Below are positions 25,105 through 34,567 of a stretch of DNA of 64,000 bases, one piece after another. The stretch is taken from the NCBI GenBank assembly GCA_016699755.1, contig CP065009.1, positions 930,001 to 994,000 on the forward strand, read 5' to 3'. The notes below the pieces were generated by a model. The model was not told the DNA's origin. It saw nothing but the letters and a program-made list of their open reading frames with translations, and ran no database searches. This DNA is from Candidatus Peregrinibacteria bacterium (GTDB lineage: Bacteria; Patescibacteriota; Gracilibacteria; CAIRYL01; GCA-016699755). Both the position numbers and the translations under genes were made by a program. Positions within the stretch are counted from its first letter, which is position 1. The number at the start of each line of letters is the position of its first letter.

Positions 25105-28100
25105 ATGTCGAATTCTCCTTCGTTTGTTCATCTTCATGCGCATTCCCATTATTCCCTTCTTTCTGCACTCGGAACACCAGATGAAACTGCAGAGACTGTG
25201 GCAAAACATGGACAAATGGCAGTTGCTATCACTGATTCGGGGAATATGCATGGAGCGGCAGAGTTTTCTATTGCCTGCAAAAACTCCGGAATAAAACCAA
25301 TATTTGGGTATGAAGCGTATTGCGCCCCTCGGAGTCGACTCGATAAAGAACCTGTTGATGCAAGATGGAGTCAGCTCGTTTTGCTCGCAAAGAACAAGGA
25401 GGGGTATCACAACATTCTTCGTATTGCGACAGAAGCCGCACTTTCGGGCATGTTTCACGTTCCACGAATTGATTGGGAACTTCTTGAGAAATATGGAGAT
25501 GGCATTATTCTCCTTACGGGTGGAGTTCGTGGAGAACTTGTTCAATATCTTTCTGGAGGAGGAAAAGAGGAGAAAGCAAAAGAGATACTCCATCGGTACC
25601 AAAAGCGTTTCGGGGAAGATTGTTACATCGAACTTCAGCGTCACCCCACTCAACGTCAGTGGGCAGAGGTGGAACCGATTCTTCGAAAACTTTCACAGGA
25701 ACTCAATATTCCGCTTGTCGCAACAAATGACGCATATTACACAAAGGTAGAAGACGCGGCGGCGCATGATATTCTTCTCTGTATTAAAAACAATACGCAG
25801 AAAAACGATCCAAGTCGTCCCACCATGCTTGGAGACAATTTTGCACTTCGCTCTTCCGAGGAAATGCGTGAACTGTTTGTCGATCTTCCCGAGGCGTGTG
25901 ACAACACCATTACTATTGCCGAGAAGTGTGATGTCGCCATCGATTTTGGTGGTTCTTTGCTTCCCTCCTTTCCGGTTCCCGAAGGGGAGACACTCGAGAG
26001 CTATTTGCACAGAGAATGCTTTAATGGAATTGAAAAGCGGTACCATTTTCTCCCAAGTGCTCCCGAAACCGAAGAGCAGAAAGCCATTATTGAGCGTCTC
26101 GAATTTGAGCTCTCCGTTATTAATAGCATGGGATTTCCCGCTTACTTTTTGATTGTGGGAGATTTTGTCCAATGGGCAAAAGCGCGTGATATTCTTGTAG
26201 GTCCTGGTCGAGGAAGTGCAGCAGGTTCGCTTGTTTCCTATGCACTGACGATTACGAATATCGACCCGATTCGATATGATCTCCTTTTTGAACGATTCCT
26301 CAATCCTGAGCGTGTCTCAATGCCAGATATTGATATAGACTTTCCCGATGAAAGACGCGATGAAGTGCTCGAATATGTTCGCAAAAAATATGGAGAAGAT
26401 CGCGTGGCACAAATCTGTACATTTGGAACACTCGCAGCGCGTGCTTCTATTAAAGACGTGGGACGGGTAATGGGGCTCAACTTTGCGGATATGAACGGCT
26501 TCGCGAAGCTTATTCCCGAACGCCCCGGAATTACCATGGATGAAGCCCACGAAACCGCTCCTGATCTTCGAAAAGCACTTGAAGACAATCCTCGATTCGC
26601 CGAAATTTGGGGGATTGCAAAACGTCTTGAAGGAGGTGTGCGCCATGTTTCCGTGCACGCGTGTGCTGTGGTGATTTCTCCTGATGAACTCACTCATCAT
26701 ACAGCACTTCAGTGCGCACCGAAAGACGATCGCACGGTTATTACACAGTTTTCCGCAAAGCCCATCGAAAAACTCGGTCTTTTGAAAATGGACTTTTTGG
26801 GACTGAAAAACCTCACTATTCTCGTGCGTACCCTTGAAGTGATCGAAAAATATCACGGAACAAAGATTGATCTCGACACCATTCCACTCGATGACAAAAA
26901 GGCATTTACGCTTCTTTCAAGGGGACAGACAACTGGAGTATTTCAGTTGGAATCTTCCGGAATGAAGCGCTATCTCAAACAACTCAAACCGACCAATCTC
27001 GAAGATATTATCGCTATGGTGTCGCTCTATCGTCCCGGTCCAATGGAGTGGATTCCTGATTATATCTCAGGAAAACATAAGGAAAAAAAGGTAAAATATG
27101 CGCACGAATCACTCAAAGGTGTTCTTGAAAAGACTTTTGGAATTGCTATTTACCAAGAGCAAATTCTTCAAATTGCACAGGTATTTGCTGGATTTTCTTT
27201 GGGACAAGCCGATATTTTGCGTCGAGCGATTGGAAAAAAAATTGCGTCCGAACTCGCCGCTCAACGCGAAAAATTTATTGAAGGCGCAAAGGAAAAAGGG
27301 CATTCCGAAAAACTTGCCGTCAAAATCTTTGACGAAGTGATCGAACCGTTCGCCGGATATGGATTTAATAAATCTCACGCCGCGGGATACGCCATGATTG
27401 CGTATCAAACCGCATATTTGAAGGCGAACTATCCCACCGAATTTATGGCGGCGCTCCTTGCTTCTGACCGCGATAATACCGACCGCGTTATTATTGATAT
27501 TGAAGAATGCCGTGAGCTTGATATTGAGGTGCTTCCGCCAAGTGTAAATGAATCGGGTACCAATTTTACGGTAGTGGAAGACCGAAAAATTCGCTTTGGA
27601 CTTGGTGCCATTAAAGGAATTGGTGACAGCGTGGTGGAAAGCATTGTGGAGCATCGCGGAGAAGAGCCATTCGAGACTTTTCCCGACTTTCTTGTACGTT
27701 GCCCAGCACGTATTCTCAACAAAAAATCGCTTGAGGCACTCGCAAAATCTGGTGCGCTTTCTGCCTTTTCTGAGCCAAACGAAATTCTCGAAAACATAAA
27801 ACTTATTACCGATTTCGCGAAAGCGGCAGAAAAATCTGCGGCGGATGAAAATCAACATTCTCTTTTTGACGAAGGAGGTCACGCCGGATACGAGCTTGTT
27901 CTTCCTGAAACAAAACCAGCGAGTGAAGTAGAACGCCTTTCATGGGAACGAGAAATTCTTGGACTTTTTGTTTCCGACCACCCCTTACGACGCGCAAAAT
28001 CTGTTTTTCGGAAAAGAGGAGTGCTTATTGCAGAAGTTCCGCAAAAATCTGGAAAATACGGCAAAAAAGGAAAAAGCATCACAGTAGGGGGGCTCCTCAT

Positions 28101-28677
28101 GGGGCTCCGAAAAATTGTCACCAAAACGGGGAAACAGATGGCAATTTTGCAGATTGAGGATCCAAGCGGAAAAATGGAGGCAGTCGTTTTTCCAAAGAAT
28201 TATGAAGAACTGTCAGCGAAACTCATTGAACAGAACGATGTCGTTTTCTGGATAACGGGAAAGGCAGAAGACCGCGATGGGCAATGGCAAATGATAGTCG
28301 ATAAAATTGAACACCAACCGCTTCTTGAAATCGAGGCACTTGCAAAAAAATATGCCGCGGAAAAAGGAGAACATTCGTCTTCAGGTTCAGAGGAATATAC
28401 TTCCGATACCCCTCCATGTGAATTGGATTTCGTGAATCAGGAAGAAACAGAAACCTCGAGAGATTCTTCTGACGAAAAACCACATCTATGGAAATTGCGT
28501 CTCAAAAATAGTCTTCTCAAAAGTGATCTTTTTCGTCTTCGAGATATTTTACGTCAACATTCTGGAGGCACTCCAGTAGAAATCCATGCATTTGGACAGG
28601 TATTTTATCTTGAAACAGGAGTACAAATGAGCAACGCGCTTTCTCAAAGTATTCAAGAGTTTGTAACAATGGATTAA
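25105..28677 (+). CDS. dnaE: DNA polymerase III alpha subunit
   Basis: The replicative polymerase, 1190 residues from ATG 25105 (ATG 25072 is also possible). The N-terminal PHP domain begins FVHLHAHSHYSLLSALGTP. The palm has GPGRGSAAGSLVSYAL and the catalytic PDIDIDFPDERRDEV, and HVSVHACAVVI lies further on. Then follow helix-hairpin-helix and OB domains (VTVGGLLMGLRKIVTKTGK in parts), with an acidic linker before the C-terminal domain. It is standard DnaE1 layout. The stop overlaps the stop of the convergent GlnD-like gene by 3 bases. Confidence 0.97.
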   Translation: MSNSPSFVHLHAHSHYSLLSALGTPDETAETVAKHGQMAVAITDSGNMHGAAEFSIACKNSGIKPIFGYEAYCAPRSRLDKEPVDARWSQLVLLAKNKEGYHNILRIATEAALSGMFHVPRIDWELLEKYGDGIILLTGGVRGELVQYLSGGGKEEKAKEILHRYQKRFGEDCYIELQRHPTQRQWAEVEPILRKLSQELNIPLVATNDAYYTKVEDAAAHDILLCIKNNTQKNDPSRPTMLGDNFALRSSEEMRELFVDLPEACDNTITIAEKCDVAIDFGGSLLPSFPVPEGETLESYLHRECFNGIEKRYHFLPSAPETEEQKAIIERLEFELSVINSMGFPAYFLIVGDFVQWAKARDILVGPGRGSAAGSLVSYALTITNIDPIRYDLLFERFLNPERVSMPDIDIDFPDERRDEVLEYVRKKYGEDRVAQICTFGTLAARASIKDVGRVMGLNFADMNGFAKLIPERPGITMDEAHETAPDLRKALEDNPRFAEIWGIAKRLEGGVRHVSVHACAVVISPDELTHHTALQCAPKDDRTVITQFSAKPIEKLGLLKMDFLGLKNLTILVRTLEVIEKYHGTKIDLDTIPLDDKKAFTLLSRGQTTGVFQLESSGMKRYLKQLKPTNLEDIIAMVSLYRPGPMEWIPDYISGKHKEKKVKYAHESLKGVLEKTFGIAIYQEQILQIAQVFAGFSLGQADILRRAIGKKIASELAAQREKFIEGAKEKGHSEKLAVKIFDEVIEPFAGYGFNKSHAAGYAMIAYQTAYLKANYPTEFMAALLASDRDNTDRVIIDIEECRELDIEVLPPSVNESGTNFTVVEDRKIRFGLGAIKGIGDSVVESIVEHRGEEPFETFPDFLVRCPARILNKKSLEALAKSGALSAFSEPNEILENIKLITDFAKAAEKSAADENQHSLFDEGGHAGYELVLPETKPASEVERLSWEREILGLFVSDHPLRRAKSVFRKRGVLIAEVPQKSGKYGKKGKSITVGGLLMGLRKIVTKTGKQMAILQIEDPSGKMEAVVFPKNYEELSAKLIEQNDVVFWITGKAEDRDGQWQMIVDKIEHQPLLEIEALAKKYAAEKGEHSSSGSEEYTSDTPPCELDFVNQEETETSRDSSDEKPHLWKLRLKNSLLKSDLFRLRDILRQHSGGTPVEIHAFGQVFYLETGVQMSNALSQSIQEFVTMD

Positions 28678-31600
28678 GAGTCTCTATGAGTGAGTTTTTG
28701 TTGTATGAGAGTTGAAATTTCCTTTGGAATTATCACTCCCTGTCCAAAGAAGAATTTGTCGTGAATGCCATGTATGGTGCTATTCCTTTTTCCCCTTGTT
28801 TTCGTAACGAGTGTAAAGTTGAGGGGAGTAAGATCGTATTGTCCAAAAGCGTTAAGAATATTGGCAAGTGCATAGGCGGGGACATGTTTTTCGTAGCTGA
28901 TAATTTCCACAGATCCTTCTTTCTCGCATATAATGACCTCTGGCATTTCAGAGAACACTTCGTTTTTCCCATTGCTTTTCTCCAGAATCTTATTTTGTTC
29001 CCCATTCTCAATAGCCATATATTCTTCTATCGCTTGATCAAGAGATGGTTTAGGCTCGGTTCCCGTATATTTTACTTCAAGCGTAACAAGTGTTTTGTCT
29101 TCGTCAAATGGTAGGGCAGAAGCCTGATCAATGGACCAGTGATGATTTGAAAAGGCAATCCCCATATTTTCTAGGGCAGAAGACGTTCTCGGGACACGAA
29201 AGAAAATTTTTGCAACCATTCCTTCTTTTTTCTCTGGGAGAATGCTATAGGCGACTTTTTGTTCAGGATCTTTTTGAATTGTTTCATATTCTTTTTGCAT
29301 TGAGCCATAATCAAAATAGTGAATTACCTTTTCTAGGCACGTAAGAGGATTTGATAATGCTTCTGTAATTTCTTCATTTGAGGCCTTTCCAAGAGCGTCT
29401 ATCATTCTTGTGTAGAGTGCGGATGGATACTTTTTAAGCGAATCTCTGTACTTCTCAAGTTCTCCATTTTGAGGGTTTATGCTCGTTTTTTCCACGAAGG
29501 AATCAGAGAGAGAATCCCAAAAAAACTCCTCATTGTTTCCTCGGAGTGCACCACGAATAAAATGCAGAAACTGGTACTGTTTGTAGAACCTTGAGAGTGC
29601 CGTTTTTATTTCAAAAAGATCTGTTCGCTCTGGGTTAATAGCAACTTTTCGAGCAAGATTAAGAGCAAAAAGAGAGGCAAGGAGATGCTCTTTATCAGTA
29701 AGCTCTTGAGAAAGAGCCTCAATGGCAATAGGATTGACGTGTTCCCCAAAAACAGTGATATCAAACTGAAATCTTCCCGTTCGCACCTGCTTTGATCCTT
29801 CTTTATTTCCTGGCGGGATAAGGCATCTTTGGTGTTCCACCAAAAAGTTAACGTCAGTAATTTCTTCAGCTGAAAAAATCTTTTGTTGTGGATCAACTTC
29901 CCGAAGAGCCTCCTCTACACCTTTCTGACTATTACGAATGAGCAATGCAAGCCGAAGAACTTTTGTGTTTCCCGACTTTTCAATACTATTCCAAATACAT
30001 CGGATATCTGGATCATCTGCAACGTGTTTTTGTAAAAAGAGCATGCTGGCAAGCATTTCATCTCCTTTGGAATAGCAGTCGTCTTTATGAATCGTTTGAG
30101 CCATGTCCTTATATGCTGGAAATATTTCTTGAAGCAATTTCATTCGCGAAACCCAAAGTATAGCCTCTGAAAAAAATCGTGTTTCAATGAGCTCCGTAAA
30201 GAAGAAATTTTGAAAATGAAGGAGATCCTCTTTATCGCTCGCAACCTTTTGAGCAGATGCATACAGATGTGATGCTGTTTTTGCGTTTGGATGAAAACCA
30301 TTTTTCCCAACATATCTTAGTGTCGATATAAGGAAATCAACTTTTGATATTTTTTCTATTGATCCCTGAAAATTAAGTCGCCCTTTTTCTTCACAAAAGC
30401 CGTCGCGAAGTGGTATTTCTCGGGAAATTCCCTTAGCACCCTGATCTCTAGATATGGGTTCTATAATTGCAAGAGCGGTTTGAATATCGACAAAAATTTC
30501 TTCAATATTGGAAATATTCTGCATCGCCCACTCCAAAAATTCTGGTGTTATGGTGTTGGCTTCTGTCATTTTTGAGGTGGAACCTGAGGGAGCAACAGAA
30601 AAATATCGTGCAAGTTGCATTCGTACATAGTGAATGCCCTTTAATCCTTTTTCTGCTCTTTCTAGTGATATTTTTGCACAATCTTTTTCCTGAAAAAAAG
30701 CATAGAGAAGGTCTTCAATTCCTCCGTGATGAACATTTCCTTTTTCGATCAAGAAATTAATACAAGCGGTTTGAAATGGTCTATAGAGCTCTTTTTTTAC
30801 GTCCAGATTTTTGAGTTGAAAAAACCGATGAATTTTATATGCTTGTTCGCTCGCCATAGTATTCACTTCTTTTTTATTGGAAGCGATAAATTCTTCTATT
30901 CCTGTAAAATATTGCTTTGCTGTTTCTTTATCTCCCCCAATATATCGAGAGGTCATATTCTCTCGAATAATCATAAGTGTTTGAATAATGGAGTCATGAA
31001 GACATTTTTCTAATTTTTCTTTTTTTATTTCAAAATCTCCTTTTCCCTGATTTTCTATAAATTCTTGGTATTGCCTTTGAAATTCCGAGAAAACATAGGA
31101 GTACTCTTCATTCGGAACAATGTCTCTTTGTGCCATGCGCAAGGATTCTTTATACGGTCCTATCACAAGCGATCGACATAATGGAGAAATACCAAGGACA
31201 TTCACGATAATATCTTCAACAGGATTCTTGATTTCGGGAAGTTGCTGGATGTGCTCTATTCTTTGGCAATGAAATATCCCCCGAACATCATCGGCATCAA
31301 TATCGAATCCTACTCGCGAAACTCCTAAGATAAAATGATGAATAAAGACTTCAAGATCATTATTTTCACACTCTTTCTGAGCTATTTGAAGGGCTTTTTT
31401 GTAGGCATTGGTGACATGTTCTTGATTTGTTCTTTGTATATGAAATCTCTCAAAAATAGCTTCAATAACAGGAGGGGTTTTCTTGGGAATATCCTGAAAG
31501 CTGGTTATGCCCTCTCCCTTTAATACTTCTTTAATACAATGAAGCTTCTCTTCTGTTATTCGAAGTCCACCTAATTTTAATGCGTCGAGAAGGTGAGAGA

Positions 31601-32114
31601 GAAAACGATTGAGCTTCTCCTCATCAGAAACCTCAAGAAGCACCCCCTGTTCCTTTGCGACCTTCTCTATTTCACGAATAATATATTGAAAAGCAAAACC
31701 ATCGCTTGTTATGGTTCGTAATTGCCTTAGAAGATCTGTGAATTGTCCATTGGCATGGATTGCCGTTTTACTTGGAATATTAGCAACTCTTATGGTGAAA
31801 AGTGTACTTGAAACTCCGTCAAAAACTTCTTTTGCTTTTCGAAATGCCTCCCCATCAAATCCTTCTTTTGGAACAAAAAGATAGTCTTTATCAGACTGAG
31901 GAAAAATAAGTTGTAGCCCATTTCCACCGTTGGCAATAAGACATCCCATTTCTTTCAATTCTTTTCCCGTTTCCTGAAAAAGGCAGTTTTTAAAAAGAGC
32001 GGAAACAAAAGCATCATCAAAATCCGACCGTTCTCGGCAAAGCTTTTGGACATTAACCGCTTCGTATGGAGTATTTGTGAGTATATTATACATGCGCTCA
32101 TTCATGAGTGTCAT
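28674..32114 (-). CDS. Giant divergent GlnD-like protein (nucleotidyltransferase, degenerate HD, tandem ACT-like)
   Basis: About 1146 residues from ATG 32114 (the frame is open to TTG 32180). About 64 residues in, GGNGLQLIFPQSDKDYLFV matches the GlnD/GGYGRGELxPxSDxD nucleotidyltransferase motif with both Asp kept. The region from about residue 480 to 850 follows the GlnD order: connector helices, RMKLLQEIFPAY, then LTDKEHLLASLFALNLARKV. The HD residues are gone: the site equivalent to LLHDIGKG reads LLIRNSQKG, and YTVDEHTL is replaced by YSKGDEML. Two ACT-like segments lie near the C-terminus. An extra 300-residue helical region separates the first two domains. No glnB or glutamine synthetase is near. 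Homology is by eye only. Confidence 0.55.
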   Translation of the reverse strand: MTLMNERMYNILTNTPYEAVNVQKLCRERSDFDDAFVSALFKNCLFQETGKELKEMGCLIANGGNGLQLIFPQSDKDYLFVPKEGFDGEAFRKAKEVFDGVSSTLFTIRVANIPSKTAIHANGQFTDLLRQLRTITSDGFAFQYIIREIEKVAKEQGVLLEVSDEEKLNRFLSHLLDALKLGGLRITEEKLHCIKEVLKGEGITSFQDIPKKTPPVIEAIFERFHIQRTNQEHVTNAYKKALQIAQKECENNDLEVFIHHFILGVSRVGFDIDADDVRGIFHCQRIEHIQQLPEIKNPVEDIIVNVLGISPLCRSLVIGPYKESLRMAQRDIVPNEEYSYVFSEFQRQYQEFIENQGKGDFEIKKEKLEKCLHDSIIQTLMIIRENMTSRYIGGDKETAKQYFTGIEEFIASNKKEVNTMASEQAYKIHRFFQLKNLDVKKELYRPFQTACINFLIEKGNVHHGGIEDLLYAFFQEKDCAKISLERAEKGLKGIHYVRMQLARYFSVAPSGSTSKMTEANTITPEFLEWAMQNISNIEEIFVDIQTALAIIEPISRDQGAKGISREIPLRDGFCEEKGRLNFQGSIEKISKVDFLISTLRYVGKNGFHPNAKTASHLYASAQKVASDKEDLLHFQNFFFTELIETRFFSEAILWVSRMKLLQEIFPAYKDMAQTIHKDDCYSKGDEMLASMLFLQKHVADDPDIRCIWNSIEKSGNTKVLRLALLIRNSQKGVEEALREVDPQQKIFSAEEITDVNFLVEHQRCLIPPGNKEGSKQVRTGRFQFDITVFGEHVNPIAIEALSQELTDKEHLLASLFALNLARKVAINPERTDLFEIKTALSRFYKQYQFLHFIRGALRGNNEEFFWDSLSDSFVEKTSINPQNGELEKYRDSLKKYPSALYTRMIDALGKASNEEITEALSNPLTCLEKVIHYFDYGSMQKEYETIQKDPEQKVAYSILPEKKEGMVAKIFFRVPRTSSALENMGIAFSNHHWSIDQASALPFDEDKTLVTLEVKYTGTEPKPSLDQAIEEYMAIENGEQNKILEKSNGKNEVFSEMPEVIICEKEGSVEIISYEKHVPAYALANILNAFGQYDLTPLNFTLVTKTRGKRNSTIHGIHDKFFFGQGVIIPKEISTLIQQKLTHRDS

Positions 32115-32130
32115 TTCTCGAAAGTGAATT

Positions 32131-32412
32131 TCACTTGGACACCCCCCCCTGAGAAAGCTCTTTCGTGAATTGTATTTCAAACTCTTCTCTGGTCTTTAGG
32201 GTGTACAAAAATTCGGTATTTTTTCGTGTTTCTTCAGGGGGAATGTGAGGCGCAAAAGTATTTCGAAATCCTTGAATGATTTGAGAAGTATTATTATTTA
32301 TTCCAACTTCTCGAAAAATAGGAATGATTCGAGGAGTATTATTATTTATTCCAAAAGGGGGGAAATCTTTGATACCCATAAAAGGGGGTTTAAAATGGAA
32401 AAAGGGTTTCAT
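32131..32412 (-). CDS. Small hypothetical protein with two 16-residue repeats
   Basis: 93 residues, ending 16 bases before the GlnD-like start and overlapping that gene's open frame. It holds two tandem 16-residue units with the core GINNNT..II..FR. Its last residues (SQGGVSK) are encoded across a run of eight G (plus-strand C8, 32142-32149); a one- or two-base length change there could join it to the GlnD-like frame. An AT-rich, gene-free stretch of about 240 bases lies upstream. It may be an N-terminal piece of the large protein or a separate leader gene; neither is proven. Confidence 0.4.
   Translation of the reverse strand: MKPFFHFKPPFMGIKDFPPFGINNNTPRIIPIFREVGINNNTSQIIQGFRNTFAPHIPPEETRKNTEFLYTLKTREEFEIQFTKELSQGGVSK
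32288..32354. repeat. 48-bp tandem repeat with a 19-base identical core
   Basis: GTATTATTATTTATTCCAA occurs at 32288-32306 and again at 32336-32354, a 48-base (16-codon) period inside the small ORF, matching its repeated 16-residue unit. Confidence 0.7.
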
Positions 32413-32654
32413 TTATGCTTTTTTCTTTTTTTTCGTCAATACTTTAAAAAAAAATGTTTCATTCTTTTTGAACAAAATGTTTATTTTTTTGTAAAAAACA
32501 TAAAGAGAAATATGTATTTCTTTTATAATGAGTTTTCAAAATTGTTTTTTTATTCAAAAAAATAAACAATAACGGATTGTTGTCAGAAGCATAATTCTTC
32601 TGTTTTCTGTTTTTTTGAAAAAAAGGCATAATTCACTTCGATTTTCTTCTCCGC

Positions 32655-33512
32655 ATGCACTTTTCCGACGCTCTCTTGAGGCAAGTTCAACAAAAAAAAT
32701 CTGTTCTTTGTGTTGGACTTGATCCACATTTTCATCTTCTGCCCGATGTTGCTAAACATGGAAGAAATGAAACAGAGGCGATTTTCTTTTTTCTTTCCGA
32801 AATTCTGGAGGCAGTTTCTCCTTTTGCAGTAGCGGTAAAACCAAACACTGCGTTTTTTGAATGTTGGGGTGTGGAGGGCTGGCGCATACTTGAAAAAATT
32901 TCAGAAAAAGCGAAAGAGAAGAATCTTTTGGTTATTGCCGACGCGAAGCGAGGGGATATCGGTTCTACGGCAGAAGCATACGCAGAAGGATTTTTGGGAA
33001 AAAATCGTCCGTTCGATGCCATCACTGTCAGTCCGTATCTTGGGCAAGATGGCATCATTCCTTTTGCGGAAAAGGCAGAAGAAAACGAAAAGGGCATTTT
33101 TGTACTCGTCAAAACGAGTAATAAAAGTGCAGGAGAATTTCAAGATCTTCCGGTGGGAGATTCTCTTTTACATGAGGAAGTGGCACGGAGTGTGGCACGA
33201 ATTGGTACTTCATTTTCTGGAGAATCTGGATTTTCTTCTGTTGGGGCAGTAGTGGGAGCAACACATCCCGATGATATCCGTATGCTTCGCTCAGAAATGC
33301 CAGCACAAATATTTCTCGTTCCTGGGTATGGCGCACAAGGAGGAACTGTGGAAGACATTGCTCCCGCATTCTATGCGAATGGACAGGGAGCAATTGTTAA
33401 CTCATCGCGTAGTATCCTCTTTGCTTCCTCAGGATCTCAATTTGCGGAATCTGCCGGAAAAGCCGCTCAGAAAGCTCAGCAAGAGCTTTCGACTACTGTG
33501 GGAATTTCCTGA
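32655..33512 (+). CDS. pyrF: Orotidine 5'-phosphate decarboxylase, type 2
   Basis: 285 residues; the final step of UMP synthesis. Early CVGLDPHFHLLPD and the catalytic DAKRGDIGSTAEAYA place it in the longer subfamily of OMP decarboxylases. FDAITVSPYLGQDG, LVKTSNKSAGEFQD and LVPGYGAQGG complete the family set. ATG 32655 follows a C/T-rich leader. No other pyrimidine gene is in the window. Confidence 0.95.
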   Translation: MHFSDALLRQVQQKKSVLCVGLDPHFHLLPDVAKHGRNETEAIFFFLSEILEAVSPFAVAVKPNTAFFECWGVEGWRILEKISEKAKEKNLLVIADAKRGDIGSTAEAYAEGFLGKNRPFDAITVSPYLGQDGIIPFAEKAEENEKGIFVLVKTSNKSAGEFQDLPVGDSLLHEEVARSVARIGTSFSGESGFSSVGAVVGATHPDDIRMLRSEMPAQIFLVPGYGAQGGTVEDIAPAFYANGQGAIVNSSRSILFASSGSQFAESAGKAAQKAQQELSTTVGIS

Positions 33513-33532
33513 TTTTCGTTTACATATTTCTA

Positions 33533-34066
33533 CTATCCCAAGAGGTATTCGTAAATGGTTGCTTGCTCTGTTATTCCCTTGTCCTTTCGAACATAGGTCG
33601 TTTTTGGAAGAGGAAAATGATACGAAAGGAGCCTCTGGCGCTTTCCTCTCCCTTTTGTCTTCTGAAAATACTCTTCAATATCTCCTGCACTTTCTCTCCG
33701 TCCGAAGAGATAAAAAACATCCCCTTTTGTAAGGTCTTTCTGAAAAATATCTCCCCTTTGAAAAGAGAGATTTGGAAGAGGAAAAACAACATTTTTCCAA
33801 TATGCATAAGCAAATAAAAACAAGGAAATCTCCATGCCAATTATGATTGCGTCTGGATTTCTTAATGCTATTTCTCGAGCCACCCTTCCGTCTCCACACC
33901 CTAAATCTATGAAAACCTCCCTTTTTTGTAATTTTGCCATGCGATGAATTCTCTCAATATCCCGTTTTCGAGTGGGAACCCATGGAGCAATCGAAAGTCC
34001 ACCCCGAACAAAGAGGAAAAAAAGGAGTATCGCCGTCAGAAGAGCAAAGAAAATATCTATTCGCAT
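33533..34066 (-). CDS. Membrane-anchored class I SAM-dependent methyltransferase
   Basis: 177 residues. An N-terminal helix (FFALLTAILLFFLFV) is followed by a Rossmann methyltransferase core with motif I FIDLGCGDGRVA and an acidic residue after the second strand (IIIGMEISL). It lacks a recognisable substrate domain. It resembles small membrane-tethered methyltransferases common in CPR genomes. It is convergent with pyrF; the target is unknown. Confidence 0.8.
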   Translation of the reverse strand: MRIDIFFALLTAILLFFLFVRGGLSIAPWVPTRKRDIERIHRMAKLQKREVFIDLGCGDGRVAREIALRNPDAIIIGMEISLFLFAYAYWKNVVFPLPNLSFQRGDIFQKDLTKGDVFYLFGRRESAGDIEEYFQKTKGRGKRQRLLSYHFPLPKTTYVRKDKGITEQATIYEYLLG

Positions 34067-34142
34067 TTCCTTCTATTATGTCGTTTTTTTGTATTTCTAT
34101 CAAAGAGTATTTTGTAAAATGATATTTTCCATTGGAATTTCC

Positions 34143-34172
34143 TTGACTTTTTACGTGGGAATTCGGGAGAAT
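34143..34172 (+). promoter_or_regulatory. Promoter of the separated L22-S3 pair
   Basis: TTGACT (34143-34148) with GAGAAT (34167-34172) 18 bases later. Initiation would fall near 34179, which excludes the upstream in-frame ATG at 34171 and supports ATG 34198 as the L22 start. It would let this ribosomal pair be expressed away from its usual operon. Confidence 0.5.
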
Positions 34173-34197
34173 GCCTTGGCGTTTTTGCACTTTTCTT

Positions 34198-34542
34198 ATG
34201 AAAGCGAGCGTTCGTGATATTCGTATTTCTCCAAAAAAGGTAAACCTTGTTGCCGGTATTGTGCGAAACATGCCTGCTAAGAAGGCGGTGAGGTATTTGG
34301 CGCTCCTCAATAAGCGTGCGGCAGGGGTTATTAAAAAGGTTATTGATTCTGCCATTGCAAATGCAAAAAATAATGATGGAAAATTGGAGGATGCCCTTCT
34401 AGTGGGGAAAATAATTGTAACAAAAGGAAGAACATTGCGTCGTGGTATTCCATCTTCTCGAGGACGTGTCGCTCCTATTAAAAAGCGAAGTTCTCACATT
34501 TTTGTGGAACTCACCGACACCTCTCTCTCTGCTTCCGAATAG
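34198..34542 (+). CDS. rplV: Large-subunit ribosomal protein L22 (uL22)
   Basis: 114 residues with the family start MKASVRDIRISPKKVNLVAG, NMPAKKAVRYLALLNKRAA and the tunnel-lining hairpin region RRGIPSSRGRVAPIKKRSSH in parts. It is followed by S3 as usual, but S19 and the L3/L4/L23/L2 genes are not upstream and L16 is not downstream. Confidence 0.96.
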   Translation: MKASVRDIRISPKKVNLVAGIVRNMPAKKAVRYLALLNKRAAGVIKKVIDSAIANAKNNDGKLEDALLVGKIIVTKGRTLRRGIPSSRGRVAPIKKRSSHIFVELTDTSLSASE

Positions 34543-34567
34543 TTTTTTCTCTCTTCCTCCTCTTTTC

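Noticed and set aside
27109..27882. A 257-codon antisense ORF inside dnaE
   Set aside because: Composition is typical of an antisense shadow (Arg, Phe, Lys rich) and dnaE is complete across it.
32589..32635. Two GCATAATTC copies before pyrF as tandem promoters or operators
   Set aside because: Neither has a -35 at normal spacing, and nine-base repeats are expected by chance in such AT-rich sequence.
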